Positions 1 to 10,700 of a stretch of 64,000 nucleotides of DNA are shown here, one piece after another. The DNA lies in NCBI RefSeq assembly GCF_029931775.1, contig NC_079324.1:61945268-62009267 (forward strand), given 5' to 3'. This DNA comes from Euleptes europaea. Lineage: Eukaryota; Chordata; Lepidosauria; Squamata; Sphaerodactylidae. The notes under the pieces were generated by a model. The model ran no database searches. It was given only the letters and a program-made list of their open reading frames with translations, and was not told where the DNA came from. Both the position numbers and the translations under genes were made by a program. Position 1 is the stretch's first letter; each line of letters starts with the position of its first letter.

Positions 1-232
1 TTCATTTACTTACTTTATTTATATTCTGCCTTTATTCCCAATGGGGACCCAAAGCGGCTTACATCTTTCTCCTCTCCTCTCTTCTGTTTTATCCTCACAA
101 TAACCCTGTGAGGTAGGCTAGGATGAGAGTGTTTGACTGGCCCAAGGTCACCCAGTAAGCTTCCATGGCAGAGTGGGATTCAAATCTGGGTTTGCCAAAT
201 CCTAATCTGACACTTCAACCACTATACCACAC
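1..232 (-). mobile_element. tRNA-derived SINE, family SINE-A
   Basis: Read on the minus strand this has a tRNA-like head (a GTATAGTGGTT block, then a B-box-like stretch), a body with GGGTGACCTTGGGCCAGTC and a 3' end that pairs a GCTTTGGGTCCCCATTGGGAA-like block with a TATAAATAAA tail. The same sequence recurs at 985-1225 and elsewhere in the window. It is a non-autonomous retroposon with no coding capacity. The family label is local to this report. Confidence 0.85.
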
Positions 233-812
233 TTTCTCTCAATCCAGTTCTGTTAAAAAAACATATTTTCAAGCCTATGCCATTTGATTATTCCTGACTA
301 AACCCACTCATTTTCACCATGGGACGAAAGGTCTCTCAGTGCCCCATCTTGTGCCCAGCCAAATGCCCCCGGAAATTCACAAAATGGGCCTTCCACTGTT
401 TGTGCACCGGATCCATCGTTCAGTGCATAATTCTTCTCCTCTAGTTCTAGAGGAGGCTGTATTCCCCCACTATCATTAGCCCCCCGCCCCGCTATAATTA
501 CCCACAAGCCTCCAAAATGTGCTTGAAGCCCTGGATCTCCATGATAGCAGACACCAAAACGATGGAGGGTGGGAGGAAGAGGTACTCCACCGTCACAGTC
601 GAGAGCAACCATCCACGGAGACCCCCTCCAGCAAGCATGGGCAGTGAGTAGGCCAGGACATTCCGAACAATCTGTTCCTCATATAGGGCAGGAACAGGGG
701 ATAGATTAAGAGGCTGGGTTTTGCTCTAAAACTGGGGAAATCTGAAGAATCAAGGGGGGGAAATGAGGGGGTGTAAAATTAAAGGTGATCTCCAAGGGGA
801 AGTAGCTCCAGA
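233..812. other. non-coding, no recognised feature
   Basis: About 580 bases of unique-looking intergenic DNA. Open frames here have no recognisable domain and no splice-site context, so no gene is called. Confidence 0.5.
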
Positions 813-880
813 CTAGCTGGAGCTTATCAGATTTCAGAAGCCAAGCAGGGTTGGCCCTGGTTGGTACTTAGAAAGGCCAT
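813..880 (+). mobile_element. 5S-rRNA-derived SINE, head fragment
   Basis: The block AGAAGCCAAGCAGGGTTGG followed by CCCTGGTTGGTACTTAGA matches the internal promoter region of vertebrate 5S rRNA (box A to intermediate element). It is only a fragment, and it abuts a CR1 3'-end piece at about 866-925. Better copies lie at 16690, 35630 and 54300. Confidence 0.65.
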
Positions 881-925
881 CCAGTCCAACCCCCTGCCAT
901 GCAGGATCACACTTAATACACATGT
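866..925 (-). mobile_element. CR1 LINE 3'-end fragment
   Basis: The sequence CCATCCAGTCCAACCCCCTG with a following GCAGGATCACAC is the reverse complement of the well-known amniote CR1 3' untranslated end. It is truncated and old. It resembles pieces at 4368, 59950 and 61786. Confidence 0.6.
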
Positions 926-984
926 AAAGAAAAAGAAGTATACACTGTATGTGGATTGTACATGCACTCACTATAACTTGTGAA

Positions 985-1225
985 CAGTGTGTGGTGCTGT
1001 GGTTAAGAGTGCTGGACTAGTTTCTGGATGACCCAGGTTCGAATCCCCACTTGTGCCATGGAAGCTTCCTGGGTGACTTTGGGCCAGTCACATTCTCTCA
1101 GCCTAACTTATCTCACAGGGTTGTTGTAGGGATAAAATGGAGGAGAGAAGAATGATATAAGCTGCTTTGGATTCCCATTGGGAAGAAAGGTGGTGTATAA
1201 ATTAATTAAACAAGTTAAATAAATA
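985..1225 (+). mobile_element. tRNA-derived SINE, family SINE-A
   Basis: Nearly complete copy. It has a GTGGTTAAGAGTGCTGGAC head, GGTTCGAATCCC as an RNA polymerase III B box, the GGGCCAGTCAC body block, and a TGCTTTGGATTCCCATTGGG end followed by TATAAATTAATTAAA. It lies opposite in orientation to the copy at position 1. Confidence 0.9.
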
Positions 1226-2300
1226 AATCATACTGTTACTAGATCACTTGCCTACTCTGACCTAATGGTAGTCATTTGGGGCTCTCATTTCTGGGTCTTG
1301 GCCAAGAAGTCTTCGTCTTCTTTAAAAAGGCCAAACCAATACATGGGGAGTTAAAGAAAGGGCATTTGAAGCCACCTATATGTATTTCCACACCTTTCAG
1401 GGTTCCCCTCCTAACAGAGACGGCCCACAGCAGCTATTACCAGCACCTAACTTTCTGCTCACCACAGTGTATAGCTACTTTTCTACCATTTCGCATTGCA
1501 CATTTGATCCACATAATTCTTCCTAAGGAGCTTTTTGGCCTCTCTTCTCACCACAGCACGTTAATATCTCTTCATTCCAAATCTCCACTTATCCGCCTTT
1601 GAAATTCTAATGGAAAATTCCTACGAAAGAGTTTCCCCTCCCCCCGAATGTATTAATATGGAAATAAGATGAAATGTCATGCGATGAGCTGGTTCAGCCA
1701 GGGTCTCAGGGTTTTCATCTGGTTCTCTTATTAAAACAAAAATAGAATTTGTGTGGTGCACGTGTCTTGACTTGGCAGGAAAAAAAGGCCTTGCTCATGA
1801 GAAATTCCTTTGATATGTTCTTAGCCACACCGGGAAATGGGGCTGCCAACTTTCCCCCGACTCTGCTCTTGAGCCTTTAAGTGCTTCATAGCAAAACAGA
1901 AATTGAGCCAGAGACACTTTTCCCAGCAGGGAAGTGAAGTTTGGGAAAAGCTTCGCCTGGTATAAACTGGTGTGTCATTCAGTTGGAAAGGCCCAGAAGC
2001 CAAACTAGAAAAGAAAAGCTGGCAGCCAACCTGTGAGGTCCAGCAAATCCCTTCGGCCATTTCCATTGGCTGGACCCAACTGTTTCTTTGCAAGAGAAGA
2101 AACAAACACAAATCAGCCTTTAAAAGTAGACAAGCAGAATGAACTTGTCAATCTTCCCACATGCCGATGGCAAATGTCACCCTAACCCTTCAGCAAAAAC
2201 CAAAGTTTCAAAGTCTGAAGCTGCTGAGTTGGAATTCAGATGCAAAGTGGATATTATCCGGTGTGATAATTACAAAGTACCGTAATTATTTCCCTTTAGA
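1226..2300. other. unique intergenic DNA
   Basis: No repeat, exon or RNA gene recognised. The modest open frames at 1276-1602 (+) and 1821-2111 (-) look random: low-complexity composition, no motif and no splice context. Confidence 0.5.
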
Positions 2301-2339
2301 GGTTTAGGCAGACTGGCCAACTCATCCACAGCGCAAGAA

Positions 2340-2455
2340 TCTTCACCGTGTGACTGAAGGTCAGCTGCAGCGGCCACTTTATGGCTGCACCCATCACACC
2401 ATATCAGAATTCCAAAGGTACCTACGGGCTCAAAAAGGTTGGGGACCCCTGACCT
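2340..2455 (-). mobile_element. non-autonomous hAT element (CAGGGGTCCCC type), one end
   Basis: On the minus strand the terminus reads CAGGGGTCCCCAACCTTTTT, a typical hAT terminal inverted repeat, followed by a GAGCCCGTAGGTACC stretch and a gtggccgctgcag-type interior. The other terminus was not found. A related end lies at 60105-60180. Confidence 0.65.
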
Positions 2456-2459
2456 AGTC

Positions 2460-3655
2460 AGTGGGGAGGATGAATGATCCAGATGACCAACCCCTTCCAT
2501 ATGGTTCCATGTGGAATCCTGGAATGAAAAGTAGCTCATTTCAAGGAGTTTATTTGAAATACGCTCAGTTGTGCTAAGCCAATGCCGCTTGCCAAATAAT
2601 ATGATTACTTCCCAAAACTGTTGTGATCGCAACTCACGAAAGAGTGAAAAATAGTATTGAAATGGGCCCTTGTGTGGCAAAGGGCAGACTGCAAAGCAGA
2701 AAAGAAGCTTCCAGTCCTCCATTTGCACTGAAACACTGGGGAATTAGTAAGCATTTGCAGGTACGATATGCACCAGCAGGCAGGTAAAACCTTCCTGTGT
2801 CCTTAGATTCTCTCCATGGATTCTGCCCACATTAGCTCCAAAGTTTGCAAGGAACCAGGCTGTGGGGAGAAAAGTCCTGTTGGGGGGGGAATTAAAGGAG
2901 GAAACTAGTAAACACATTCAATATCTCCAGCTTTTTTCTTTCTTTGTTTATCTATAGCCTGCCTTTCCCCATGGCTCAAAGCAGCTTACAAATAATAATT
3001 TAAAACACAAGGAATAAAAAAAAAAACCAACTCTCCACCCAGTTTCATGGCAACCAATAGACTCATGCTTGGCAACGACATCCGATATGAGGTGTAGCGC
3101 CTCCATCCTAAAGAGAATTTAAAGCAGAGTTAAAGACTTTTCAAAATATGTCTGTTAAAGACTTTGCAAAATATTTTAGATGGTACTATATTTAGCTTCC
3201 TGATTCAGGACTTCATCTCGTCAAAGAGAGATTAAGTCTGGCATTTTTCATGCATGGGGGTTAAGGAATCTGACTATGAACCCTTCTGATCTTAAAAGCG
3301 TTATACTTTGCTTCTTCACTCAGCTGTAACTCCTAAGTCAGTAGTTTAAAACTGTGGTTGGGGTACCACCAGTGGTCTTTCAAGTGGTCTTCTGTACAAG
3401 TAACAGAGGGAAAAGCTGACCAGCCAGAGGTAGCTTTGAACTTGCTGAGATGCTGATGAGGCAAGCTACCCACTCCTTTTTGTTGAATCATCTCAATTGA
3501 AAAGCAGCTTGCCTCTTCAGCAGTCCAAGAGCTGCAGTAGCATCTTCAGAGAAACTCCACAGCTCCCCCCATACCTTTGTACATAGCTGTGTTAGACCAC
3601 AGCCTTGACTGAGAGGTCGAAATAAATGGTTTTTCTCCAAGCGGTTGCTATACAG
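2460..3655. other. mostly unique intergenic DNA with a short LINE/SINE tail
   Basis: The piece at about 2938-3010 (tttatctatagcctgcctttc, then CAAAGCAGCTTACAAATAA) is the reverse complement of a common squamate retroposon 3' tail. The remainder shows no gene or structured repeat. Confidence 0.45.
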
Positions 3656-3659
3656 CTGG

Positions 3660-3832
3660 CCATAAGAATATAAGAAAGGCCATGCTGGATCAGACCTAGA
3701 TCCATCAAGTCCAGCAGTATGTTCACACAGTGGCCAATCAGGTGTCTCTAGGAAGCCCACAAACAAGATTGCAGAAGCATTATTCTGCCTGGGCTCCAAA
3801 GCACCTAATGTAATAGGCACACCCCTCTGATT
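3660..3832 (-). mobile_element. CR1-like LINE 3'-end fragment (LINE-X)
   Basis: The run AAGAATATAAGAAAGGCCAT followed by GCTGGATCAGACC is the reverse complement of the 3' end of a CR1-like LINE. Elsewhere in the window (50987-51530) this sequence is continuous with reverse-transcriptase-ORF C-terminal code. At 3840-3930 it adjoins a second AT-rich retroposon tail. Confidence 0.75.
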
Positions 3833-4202
3833 TATTTGGAGATTTGATTTATTTGTTTTTATTTTACAAAATTTATATTCTACCTTTTTGCCCTCAGAAG
3901 GTCCATGAGGCAGCTAATAAATTAAAACATACATTTAAAAATCACATTTTAAAACCATCAGAACCAACTGTCCCAACCCCCCGGCATCTTTCAAACAATT
4001 AAAACCAGAGCTAAATTACTTACAAAGACATAAAAATAACAATTAGAACATTGGGCAGGAAATATGGACCACTGAGTGAAAACCAAACCAAACAAAAATG
4101 TCCTTACCCGCTGGTAGAAAATGGCAACAGAAGGGGATAGGCAAAGCTTTGATTTTGGAAAAGTTAGAATAAATCCCAAATAATTTTGTGGGTCACTGCT
4201 AC

Positions 4203-4484
4203 AGGGTAACCCCAGATTAGGGTTGCCAGCTCAGGGTTGGGAAATACCTGGAGATTTGGGGGGGGGAAGGTGGAGCCTGGGGAGGGTCCTCAGCAGGGTA
4301 TAATGCTATAGAGTCCACCCTCCAAAGCAGCTATTTTCTCCAGGGGAACTGATCTTGGTGGTCTGGAGATCATAGAGTTGGAAGGGACCACCAGGGTCAT
4401 GTAGTCCAACCCCCTGCACAATGCAGGAAATGCCATTGTAATAGGAGATCTCCAGGTGCCATATGGGGGCTGGCAACTCTACCA
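4203..4484 (+). mobile_element. hAT MITE (AGGGTTGCCA family) carrying a CR1 insert
   Basis: The left end is AGGGTTGCCAGCTCAGG and the right end GGGGGCTGGCAACTCT. The interior has the family hallmarks GGTGGAGCCTGGGGAGGG and ATTTTCTCCAGGGGAACTGA. A CR1 3' fragment (4368-4431, tcatagagttggaagggacc) interrupts the GGAGATCAGTTGTAAT segment, so the MITE is the older of the two. Confidence 0.85.
4368..4431 (-). mobile_element. CR1 3'-end fragment nested in MITE
   Basis: The sequence TCATAGAGTTGGAAGGGACC with a following CTGCACAATGCAGGAAA is the reverse complement of the CR1 3' end. It splits the hAT MITE at 4203-4484. Confidence 0.8.
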
Positions 4485-5018
4485 CAGATCAGAATATGGC
4501 TTACTGAGAAACCAGCTTTTGATCTGGTGCAGAGCTTAGAAGAGCCATCCTCAGTATAACATGGGGGGGGGGGCAACAGCAACAGCCAGTTTCAAATGTT
4601 CCTTCTTTGCAGGCCTCAGTAAGTGGCAAAAAGCAAAATGCCTTTTTGGGTTCAGATCTTCTTTTCCTGCCAGCTCATTCAGCCTTTTGCTGAGTCGCAG
4701 CCGAAGGCCAGTGGATGCAATGAAGTCACATATCTTCCCAGCCCCATCTCACAGTTCCACAGTGTTTGGGAGGAAGAAAAGGAGCCCTTTTTGGTAACAG
4801 TAAATGTTTCTGTAGCTCAGCGAGGGGACAAAGACAGACTCGTCCAAATCAGTTCATTTCCCGTCAGTTTTCATTGGCTGTTTTGTTCACTGCTAATTAA
4901 CAATTGAGAATAGAGTCCATAGAACGTGGCCACAAAGAACAGTCGGAGGGGGGGGGACGGACCCCGCAGCACTCATACAAGTGTATTCAGAAGTGCAGGA
5001 CGAAAGGCATATTAGCGG
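4485..5018. other. unique intergenic DNA
   Basis: Contains a G homopolymer near 4563 and several short frames without domains. No gene call is supported. Confidence 0.45.
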
Positions 5019-5019
5019 C

Positions 5020-5095
5020 GGGCTCTCGGCTTGTGCTGCAATAAATTTGTTAGTCTATAAGGTGCCACAAGACTCTTTGCTAGTTTGGCCGACAA
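5020..5095 (+). repeat. short sauropsid repeat (TTTGTTAGTCTATAAGGTGC type)
   Basis: The block TTGTTAGTCTATAAGGTGCC followed by acaagactctttgc belongs to a short repeat also seen at 22975-23095, 49255-49320 and, as an inverted pair, 54590-54745. Its class is uncertain; it resembles retroposon termini known across sauropsids. Confidence 0.55.
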
Positions 5096-5252
5096 ATACA
5101 GAGACCCCTTGGAAATTAGCAACTATTTGGTCCTTCTAATGAGTAATCAAAGGTAAATTGCAAGAAATAAAAGCAGATCCTTAAATTTGCCCAATACGCC
5201 AAATAATCTTAATGAACTCAATGCAATGGGCTGAACTCTGTGTACCCTTATG

Positions 5253-5546
5253 ACATGGTGTAGTGGTTAAGAGCAGTGGTTTGGAGCGGCGGAGTCTGAT
5301 CTGGAGAAATGGGTTTGATTCCCCACTCCTCCGCATGAGTGGCAGAGGCTAATCTGGTGAACTGGATTTGTTTCCCCGCTCCTACACACAAAGCCAGCTG
5401 GGTGACCTTGGGCCAGTCACACTCTCAGCCCCACCCACCTCACGGGGTGTCTGTTGTGGGGAGGGGAAGGTGATTGTAAGCCCATTTGAGTCTCCCTTAA
5501 GTGGTAGAGAAAGTCAGCATATAAAAATCAACTCTTCTTCTTCTCA
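5253..5546 (+). mobile_element. tRNA-derived SINE, family SINE-B
   Basis: It starts near GGTGTAGTGGTTAAGAGCAG and has two successive GTTTGATTCCCCACTCCT-like blocks, the CCAGCTGGGTGACCTTGGGC body, GTCTGTTGTGGGGAGGGGAA, and a 3' end AAGTGGTAGAGAAAGTCAGC with TATAAAAATCAAC and a (CTT)n tail. Many copies in both orientations occur in the window. Confidence 0.9.
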
Positions 5547-5596
5547 TTTGTTTGCATTTAGATGAGCTGCCTGTCCCACTCTGCCAAACTGAACAA

Positions 5597-5812
5597 CACT
5601 TGAAGCTGCCTTATCCTGAATCAGGCCATTGGTCTGTCAAGGTCAGTTTTGCCTACTTGGACGGGCAGCGGCTCTCCAAGGTCTCAGGCAGAGAGGTCTT
5701 CCACAACATCTACTTTGCTAGTCCTTTTAATTGGAGCTGCCGGGGATTGAACCTGGGACCTTCTGCACGCCAAGCAGAGGCTCCACCACCGAGCCATGGC
5801 CCCACCTGTAAT
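5597..5812 (-). mobile_element. tRNA-derived SINE, family SINE-C
   Basis: Read on the minus strand it begins with GGGGCCATGGCTCGGTGGTG (A-box-like) and a GGTTCAATCCC-type B box, and ends at TCAGGATAAGGCAGCTTCAA. Another SINE-C lies directly beside it in the same orientation (5818-6025). Confidence 0.85.
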
Positions 5813-5817
5813 AAATG

Positions 5818-6025
5818 AAGCTGCCTAATACTGCATCAGACCATTGGTCCATCAAAGTCAGTATTGCCTACTTGGACTTGCACCAGTTCTTCAGGGTCTC
5901 CGGTAAAGTCCTTTCACATCACCTACTACCTGCTTCCTTTAGTTAGAGATGCTGCCAGGGACTGAAACAGGGACCTTTGGCAGGCCAAACAGAGGCTCTA
6001 CCACTGAGCCACAGCTCCTCCCTGA
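5818..6025 (-). mobile_element. tRNA-derived SINE, family SINE-C
   Basis: Second of two head-to-tail copies. It keeps GAGCCACAGCTCCTCCCT (the reverse complement of the tRNA-like head) and ACCATTGGTCCATCAAAGTC. It is more diverged than its neighbour. Confidence 0.85.
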
Positions 6026-6188
6026 ATCTGATATATAATCAGATCCACTGATTGTCATCACTGGTGGCATGGTGTGGGGAAAGAATGTCTCTCTTTACAC
6101 CCTTGCTGAGTGGATTTGATGCAGGCAGGGTCTTCGAAGTGTCATAGGGGTCACACACAATATGGGAAGGGGAGTTCTGAGGGGATTT

Positions 6189-6350
6189 TCTCTCCAGGAT
6201 CAGAGGAGCATGCCTATTATATTAAGTGCTGTGGAACACAGGCAGGATGGTGCTGCTGCCATCGTCTTGTTTGTGGGCTTCCTAGAGGCACCTGGTTGGC
6301 AACTGTGCAGACAGACTGCTGGACTTGAGAGGGCCTTGGTCTGATTTTTT
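6189..6350 (+). mobile_element. CR1-like LINE 3'-end fragment (LINE-X)
   Basis: Plus-strand copy of the sequence also seen reversed at 3660 and 51000. It includes GATCAGAGGAGCATGCCTAT, GTGCTGTGGAACACAGGCAG and GACTTGAGAGGGCCTTGG. Confidence 0.75.
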
Positions 6351-6540
6351 AGGTTCATATGGGATACCAGGGAATGAGTGAACGGCACTCTGCACATGCT
6401 CTGAGTCACCTTCCCTGCTCTTTTTCTTCGCCTGTTCCGAGGCTAGGGGGGAACCCCCACACACACCTTGAACAGCCTCCAACCTCCCTAGCAGGAAAGA
6501 GGCTAGGAAAACTCAAGGGAGGGACAGCAGAGGCTGTTTG

Positions 6541-7080
6541 CGGGGGCTCCCGCTAGGGGCGCCCTCCCGCTCCGCATACTGGAACGCCCGGGCCAGCCAA
6601 TCAGAAGCGGCCTGCTAACAATCAGACGGGCCATTGTGCGCGGAGTTCTGCGCGATCCGCGTTCTGTTCAGCCGGGCGATTGGGGCTTGCTGCTGGCGGA
6701 GGGAGCTTCGCTGGTATCCCTCCTGCTGGGTTAGGGGGCCAAATTGCGCGTTGGGGGGGCGGGCGGCGCTTTTTCCGAGCGGAGGCCGGGGCAAGCCAGG
6801 CAGCTGTCCGGCGGCATCTGAAAGGCGACCCGAGGGAGTGAGGCAGGTCGGGGGTGGGCCGTCCGGCTGAGCTGGCCTCCAGCCCACTGATGGGGCAGCT
6901 GGACTCTTTCCCTGGCCGTGCGATGGGGAGTCATTCCAGCCCCCAGCCCCGCTGGCCAGCCCTTGTCCTCCAGGCCCGTGGCCCTTGACGCCACTGAAAG
7001 GTCCCTGCCCCGCGGAGGTGCCAGGCTGAATCTCGCTAGAGGGAGGAGTGTGTGGCTACCCAGGGGTGGACGGGGGGGGG
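6541..7080 (+). promoter_or_regulatory. CCDC63: CpG-island-like candidate promoter of CCDC63
   Basis: This is the most GC- and CpG-rich stretch in the window. It carries a forward CCAAT box at 6597-6601 (AGCCAATCAG context) and a reverse one (ATTGG) at 6679-6683. It lies 4.1 kb upstream of the first recognised CCDC63 exon and reads in the right direction. In human, the next gene to the left, PPP1CC, points away from CCDC63, but no PPP1CC coding exon was found here. Assignment to CCDC63 is inference. No clear RFX X-box was seen, although one would be expected for a ciliary gene. Confidence 0.5.
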
Positions 7081-7088
7081 GGGGTGCG

Positions 7089-7172
7089 CGTCGCTCAGTG
7101 GCAGAGCATCTGCATGGCACGCAGAAGGGCCCAAGTCCAGTCCCTGGCATCTCCAGCCAAAGTGGCGTTGCC
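7089..7172 (+). mobile_element. SINE-C, 5' fragment
   Basis: The sequence CGCTCAGTGGCAGAGCATCT with a following GGCACGCAGAAGG matches the tRNA-like head of SINE-C. It is truncated and followed at 7206-7280 by a piece of the hAT MITE (ggcttgccagctccaggctg). Confidence 0.75.
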
Positions 7173-7205
7173 AGGTCCTCCCCTGGCCACCGGCAGAGGA
7201 TGGAG

Positions 7206-7280
7206 TGGGTAGGCTTGCCAGCTCCAGGCTGGGAGATTCCTGGAGATGTGGGGATGGAGTCTAGGGAGGACAGTGGCATG
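7206..7280 (+). mobile_element. hAT MITE fragment
   Basis: The sequence GCTTGCCAGCTCCAGGCTGG followed by gagattcctggagatgtgg matches the left part of the AGGGTTGCCA family. The rest of the element is absent. Confidence 0.65.
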
Positions 7281-7477
7281 GGCCTTTGCAGTGGAGAAAG
7301 GGGGATGGGATGGGGGGGAGGCTAAGCAAGGGACAAAGTGTGGCTGATAGAGGCATGGGGGGAGAGGCTTGCAGATGCGAGGGGCAGTCAGAGATAGAAG
7401 GCAAGATAGAGGAGGATGACTATCAGTTATTGCCCCTCCACGACCATTTCCTAGTTGCATTTAGAACATTTTTATCC

Positions 7478-7660
7478 CCCCCTCCTCCAAGAAGCTTATG
7501 GTGGCACATGTTATTTCCCCATCCTCCATTTTATCCTCACAACAACCCTGTGAGGTAGGTTAGGCTGAGATGGAGTGACTGGTCTGGTGAGCTTTGTGGG
7601 AGAGTGAGGATCTGAACTCGGGTCCCATACTCTAACCACTACACCATGCCAATCCATCTG
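7478..7660 (-). mobile_element. SINE-A, reversed copy
   Basis: It carries ATTTTATCCTCACAACAACC and CTGTGAGGTAGGTTAGGC, then TCTAACCACTACACCATGCC, the reverse complement of the SINE-A head. Confidence 0.8.
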
Positions 7661-8812
7661 GGCATTGTAACCAGCTCACTCATCCTATCACAAAACATCT
7701 AAAGCATAGCTCTGGGGCTCAGTTTGAGGCTGGGAAAATGGCAAAGGGGGTAAAATGTCCCCCCCCCACAACCCTGGTTAATGAAAATGGAGCTAGAAAC
7801 CCATTCACAAAACAGCCTCATCTGGTTTGGCCCCAGTGTCCCTGGTTTCCCGATAAAGACTAGAAGCAGTGGGCAAGTTGAAAGGCATCCTGCTCACTAG
7901 TGCTGACCCTTTCTGAAATCACATGGCAATGTAGGAATGTTGCCCTAGTTCTAGGATGCCCTCTCAGTCCATGTGGGGTAATGACTGCTTCCACATGGAG
8001 GTTTTGTGCTCCGGTTTGGCATTCCAACTGGAGCTGTTTTTTTGTTTAGTACTCACCTAACCTCATCCCCTGACTGTCCATAGTCCAGGTTTCTTCTCCC
8101 TTGCTTCAGTCTCTTCCAAACCTGCTTTGATGCAATCTTTGGGGAAAGATTGCTGTCAAAACATGTTCGTACTCCAGCCAAACGGGAAGGCGGGCCTTAT
8201 TGAAGGGCCCACCGAAAGCGGTGCCATTTTACTCGCCCCGGCCACCCACCATCGCTACTCCATTAGTAACTGACATATCACTGTAGAATTGGCCTACCTC
8301 TGGCCTACAGCAATACTGATTTTAAGCTACATCCATCGGTCCCATACTAAATATGATTGAGAAATCTCTAGAGCTTAAAATCAAAACCCCAAAAAGGCTC
8401 TTTGGTGGTAGTGGGGAATGGTGGCAGGCGTGGGGGGGGGGTTGAGTCGAGCAGAGTGCAGGGGAAACCGCAGTGTGGCTTCTCTATTGCCTCAGTAACT
8501 TGCTGCACATTCAGTGGTCATGGAAGCTACCCAGACCATCGCCACCATGTGGAAGCAGCCAGTGAATCTGCTAAGGTGTGCTTCTAGAACATGCAGTGCC
8601 TGGGTTGTTCTGCGGCAAGGTGCCCCGGATGCCACCAGTAGAGATTCAGCATGGAGTTTTGTAGAACAGTCGCCAGACAAACTGAGTCACCATGTTGGCT
8701 GGAAGGAATGGTTTCTGTTGGTTGTCACCCCACCACCAAATGTCAGCCCACCCTTTTGCAATTTCTTCATGCCTAGACCTGCCGAACCCGGTTCAGCCTG
8801 GCTGGCACATGC
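7661..8812. other. unique intergenic DNA
   Basis: No exon or repeat recognised with confidence. Plus-strand frames at 8402-8587 and 8514-8822 overlap each other in different phases and have no motifs. Confidence 0.45.
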
Positions 8813-8879
8813 GTTTCCATAGAAATAATGAGAGGGTACATGGCACCGCCATGCGCCCTCTCATTATTTCTATGGAAAC
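8813..8879. repeat. perfect 24-bp inverted repeat with nested 6-bp stem
   Basis: The left arm (8813-8836, GTTTCCATAGAAATAATGAG plus AGGG) is exactly complementary to the right arm (8856-8879). The 19-nt interior contains CATGGC-ACC-GCCATG, a second stem. The whole unit is 67 nt. It may be a MITE remnant or a transcribed hairpin; nothing shows that it is expressed. Confidence 0.9.
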
Positions 8880-9249
8880 TCCAGTTCTGAATGGGTTGGA
8901 TAGAGATTGAACCATCTGTTCCATCCCCTAATTAGAAATCAAAGTGAAGGGATGTGGATTGTGGTGACATTATCCCCAGGCTCTCCTCCTGAATGCACTG
9001 GGCGGGGGGTGGAATCTATCTGGAATGGTTTTTCACAGACCTAGTAAAGGAAAGGAGGAGAATCTGGAGGGAGGGGACGCAGGTTGGGTTCTAGGTTTGG
9101 ATGGGGAACTGATGAGAAGGGTTTGTTGACGCAAGCAACGTTGGGTTTCTTATTCCTTTCAGGACTGGGGTTTTGCTTGGAGAAGGGTTAACTGCATTTG
9201 CTCAGCTGAAGGGTCCTTAGGCAGCTGGGAAGCATGAAGACGATGGTAA

Positions 9250-9880
9250 AAATGGCTACTGTTATACTTACATTGGCAACTTCTGAATTAGACTACTACA
9301 ATGCACTCTTATGTGGGGCTGCACTTGGAGATGGTTCAGAAAGTTTAGCTGGTCCAGAAGGCCACTGCCTGATGATTGATGGGCAGAAGTCAGCTTAGTT
9401 ATTGCTCCTGTGTGAGGTCAACTGTATTGGTTGCCAGATGTTTCTGAGCCAATTGAAAGGGGACCTTCAGACAGAGTCCCCTTTGTCTCAGTAAGCATCT
9501 TTGTCTGTATAAGACTTCCAGAACCTAAGACCAACTTCTCTGAAGTTCGAATTTTCTACAAAAAGAGGGCCTTTTTGGTTACGGCCCCTGGACTCTGTAG
9601 TATTCTTCCATACGATGTCAGCTTATCTTTCTCTTCATGTTCTGAAGACAAGCAATGACAGCCTCCTTCTACCACATTTCAGGGAATAAATCCTTCCCTG
9701 CCTCCTTAACAGTATTATTTTTCCATGGCTGCCAGTGTTTTAAAACCAACCAAACTGATATCAAAAGGGATTTTTCAGTTGTTTTATCAAATGGTTTTAA
9801 AATTTATTTTGTACACCACTCTGTGAGCGAAGGTTGCAAAGTGATATACATTCTTTGCAAATAAATAGATTTTAAAAAGT
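9250..9880 (+). mobile_element. degenerate L2/CR1-like LINE 3' region
   Basis: Plus-strand code shortly after 9250 reads like the LINE ORF2 C-terminal motif LDYYNALL, typical of L2-clade elements (consensus LDYCNALY). It is followed by a long decayed stretch and ends in TTTGTACACCACTCTGTGAG and CAAATAAATAG, a usual 3' tail. The frame is not maintained. Confidence 0.6.
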
Positions 9881-10700
9881 CATATGCAGAGGTTAATAGC
9901 AAACAAGTTCAGAGCCATTGTTGCATACAGGCAGGGACCAGGCAGAGGTGCTTGGCCTCTGACTCCACTCCCAGCATTGGAGAGTACTGGGGGGAGCAGA
10001 GCCTGTCGCAGTTTACTCTTCCCGGTAGTGTGGGTGGACTGAGTGTGTAACCAAGGCAGCACTCTAAACAAGGAACAGGTTCACTTACCAGTACAAGTTC
10101 CTTTGCATCAAGGTCTAGGCTCGGTCCTCCCAGGTTCTGCAGGGATACCAGAAGGGCCGTAGCTGGCACCTAAGCAAGATAATACTGAGCGCAGAGATCT
10201 CAGCAAGAGCAGCAGAGCTTGCAGTAATTAGCAAAGTTGTTCCCACACTGACTGACTGGCCAGCCTAAGATTTATGGCTGTTCCTCCTCACTCCCTTCCC
10301 GGGCCAGCTGTTCTGCATCACTCGCTGGTGTTGGCTCCTGCAAACACCTACAACCAATTGCCTGCAATCTCGCGCTGCGACGCCTCTCCTGCAAACTGAG
10401 CCGAACCTTTGATCTTTGACGGCTAACTGGGCTGGGCGGGTCTGGAGGTGATAACCTTCTCTGTTCCTTCCCAACATGTACCACCTTCTTCTGCATCTGT
10501 CATCTTTGCTGGTTCAGACCTATGGTCCAGTTGCCCTGGTAAGACTTCCACCGGTGCATCACCCTGCTCTGCCACTCCCTCCTCTTCTTCCGAGGAGAGT
10601 TCAGGCTGACTCACGACAGCCATGCAGAATCCAGCATTAATAGAACCTCAGCTTGGGCATGATCCTAGGGGATCTTTGGGCTTGCGTGCTCCCCTCATAC
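9881..10700 (-). other. unclassified stretch, possible retroelement fossil
   Basis: Overlapping minus-strand frames encode acidic then arginine-rich peptides (for example SLQERRRSARLQ). This composition is seen in retroelement ORF ends, but no protease, polymerase or integrase motif is present. It could be a broken LTR-type fossil or unrelated DNA. No host gene is supported. Confidence 0.25.

Noticed and set aside
6541-7080. PPP1CC promoter and first exon
   Set aside because: Synteny made it plausible, but none of the expected N-terminal PPP1CC code was found to the left on the minus strand.
9881-10700. endogenous retrovirus or other LTR element
   Set aside because: Composition is suggestive, but no polymerase, protease or integrase motif and no paired long terminal repeats were seen. 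Only a tentative fossil entry was kept.
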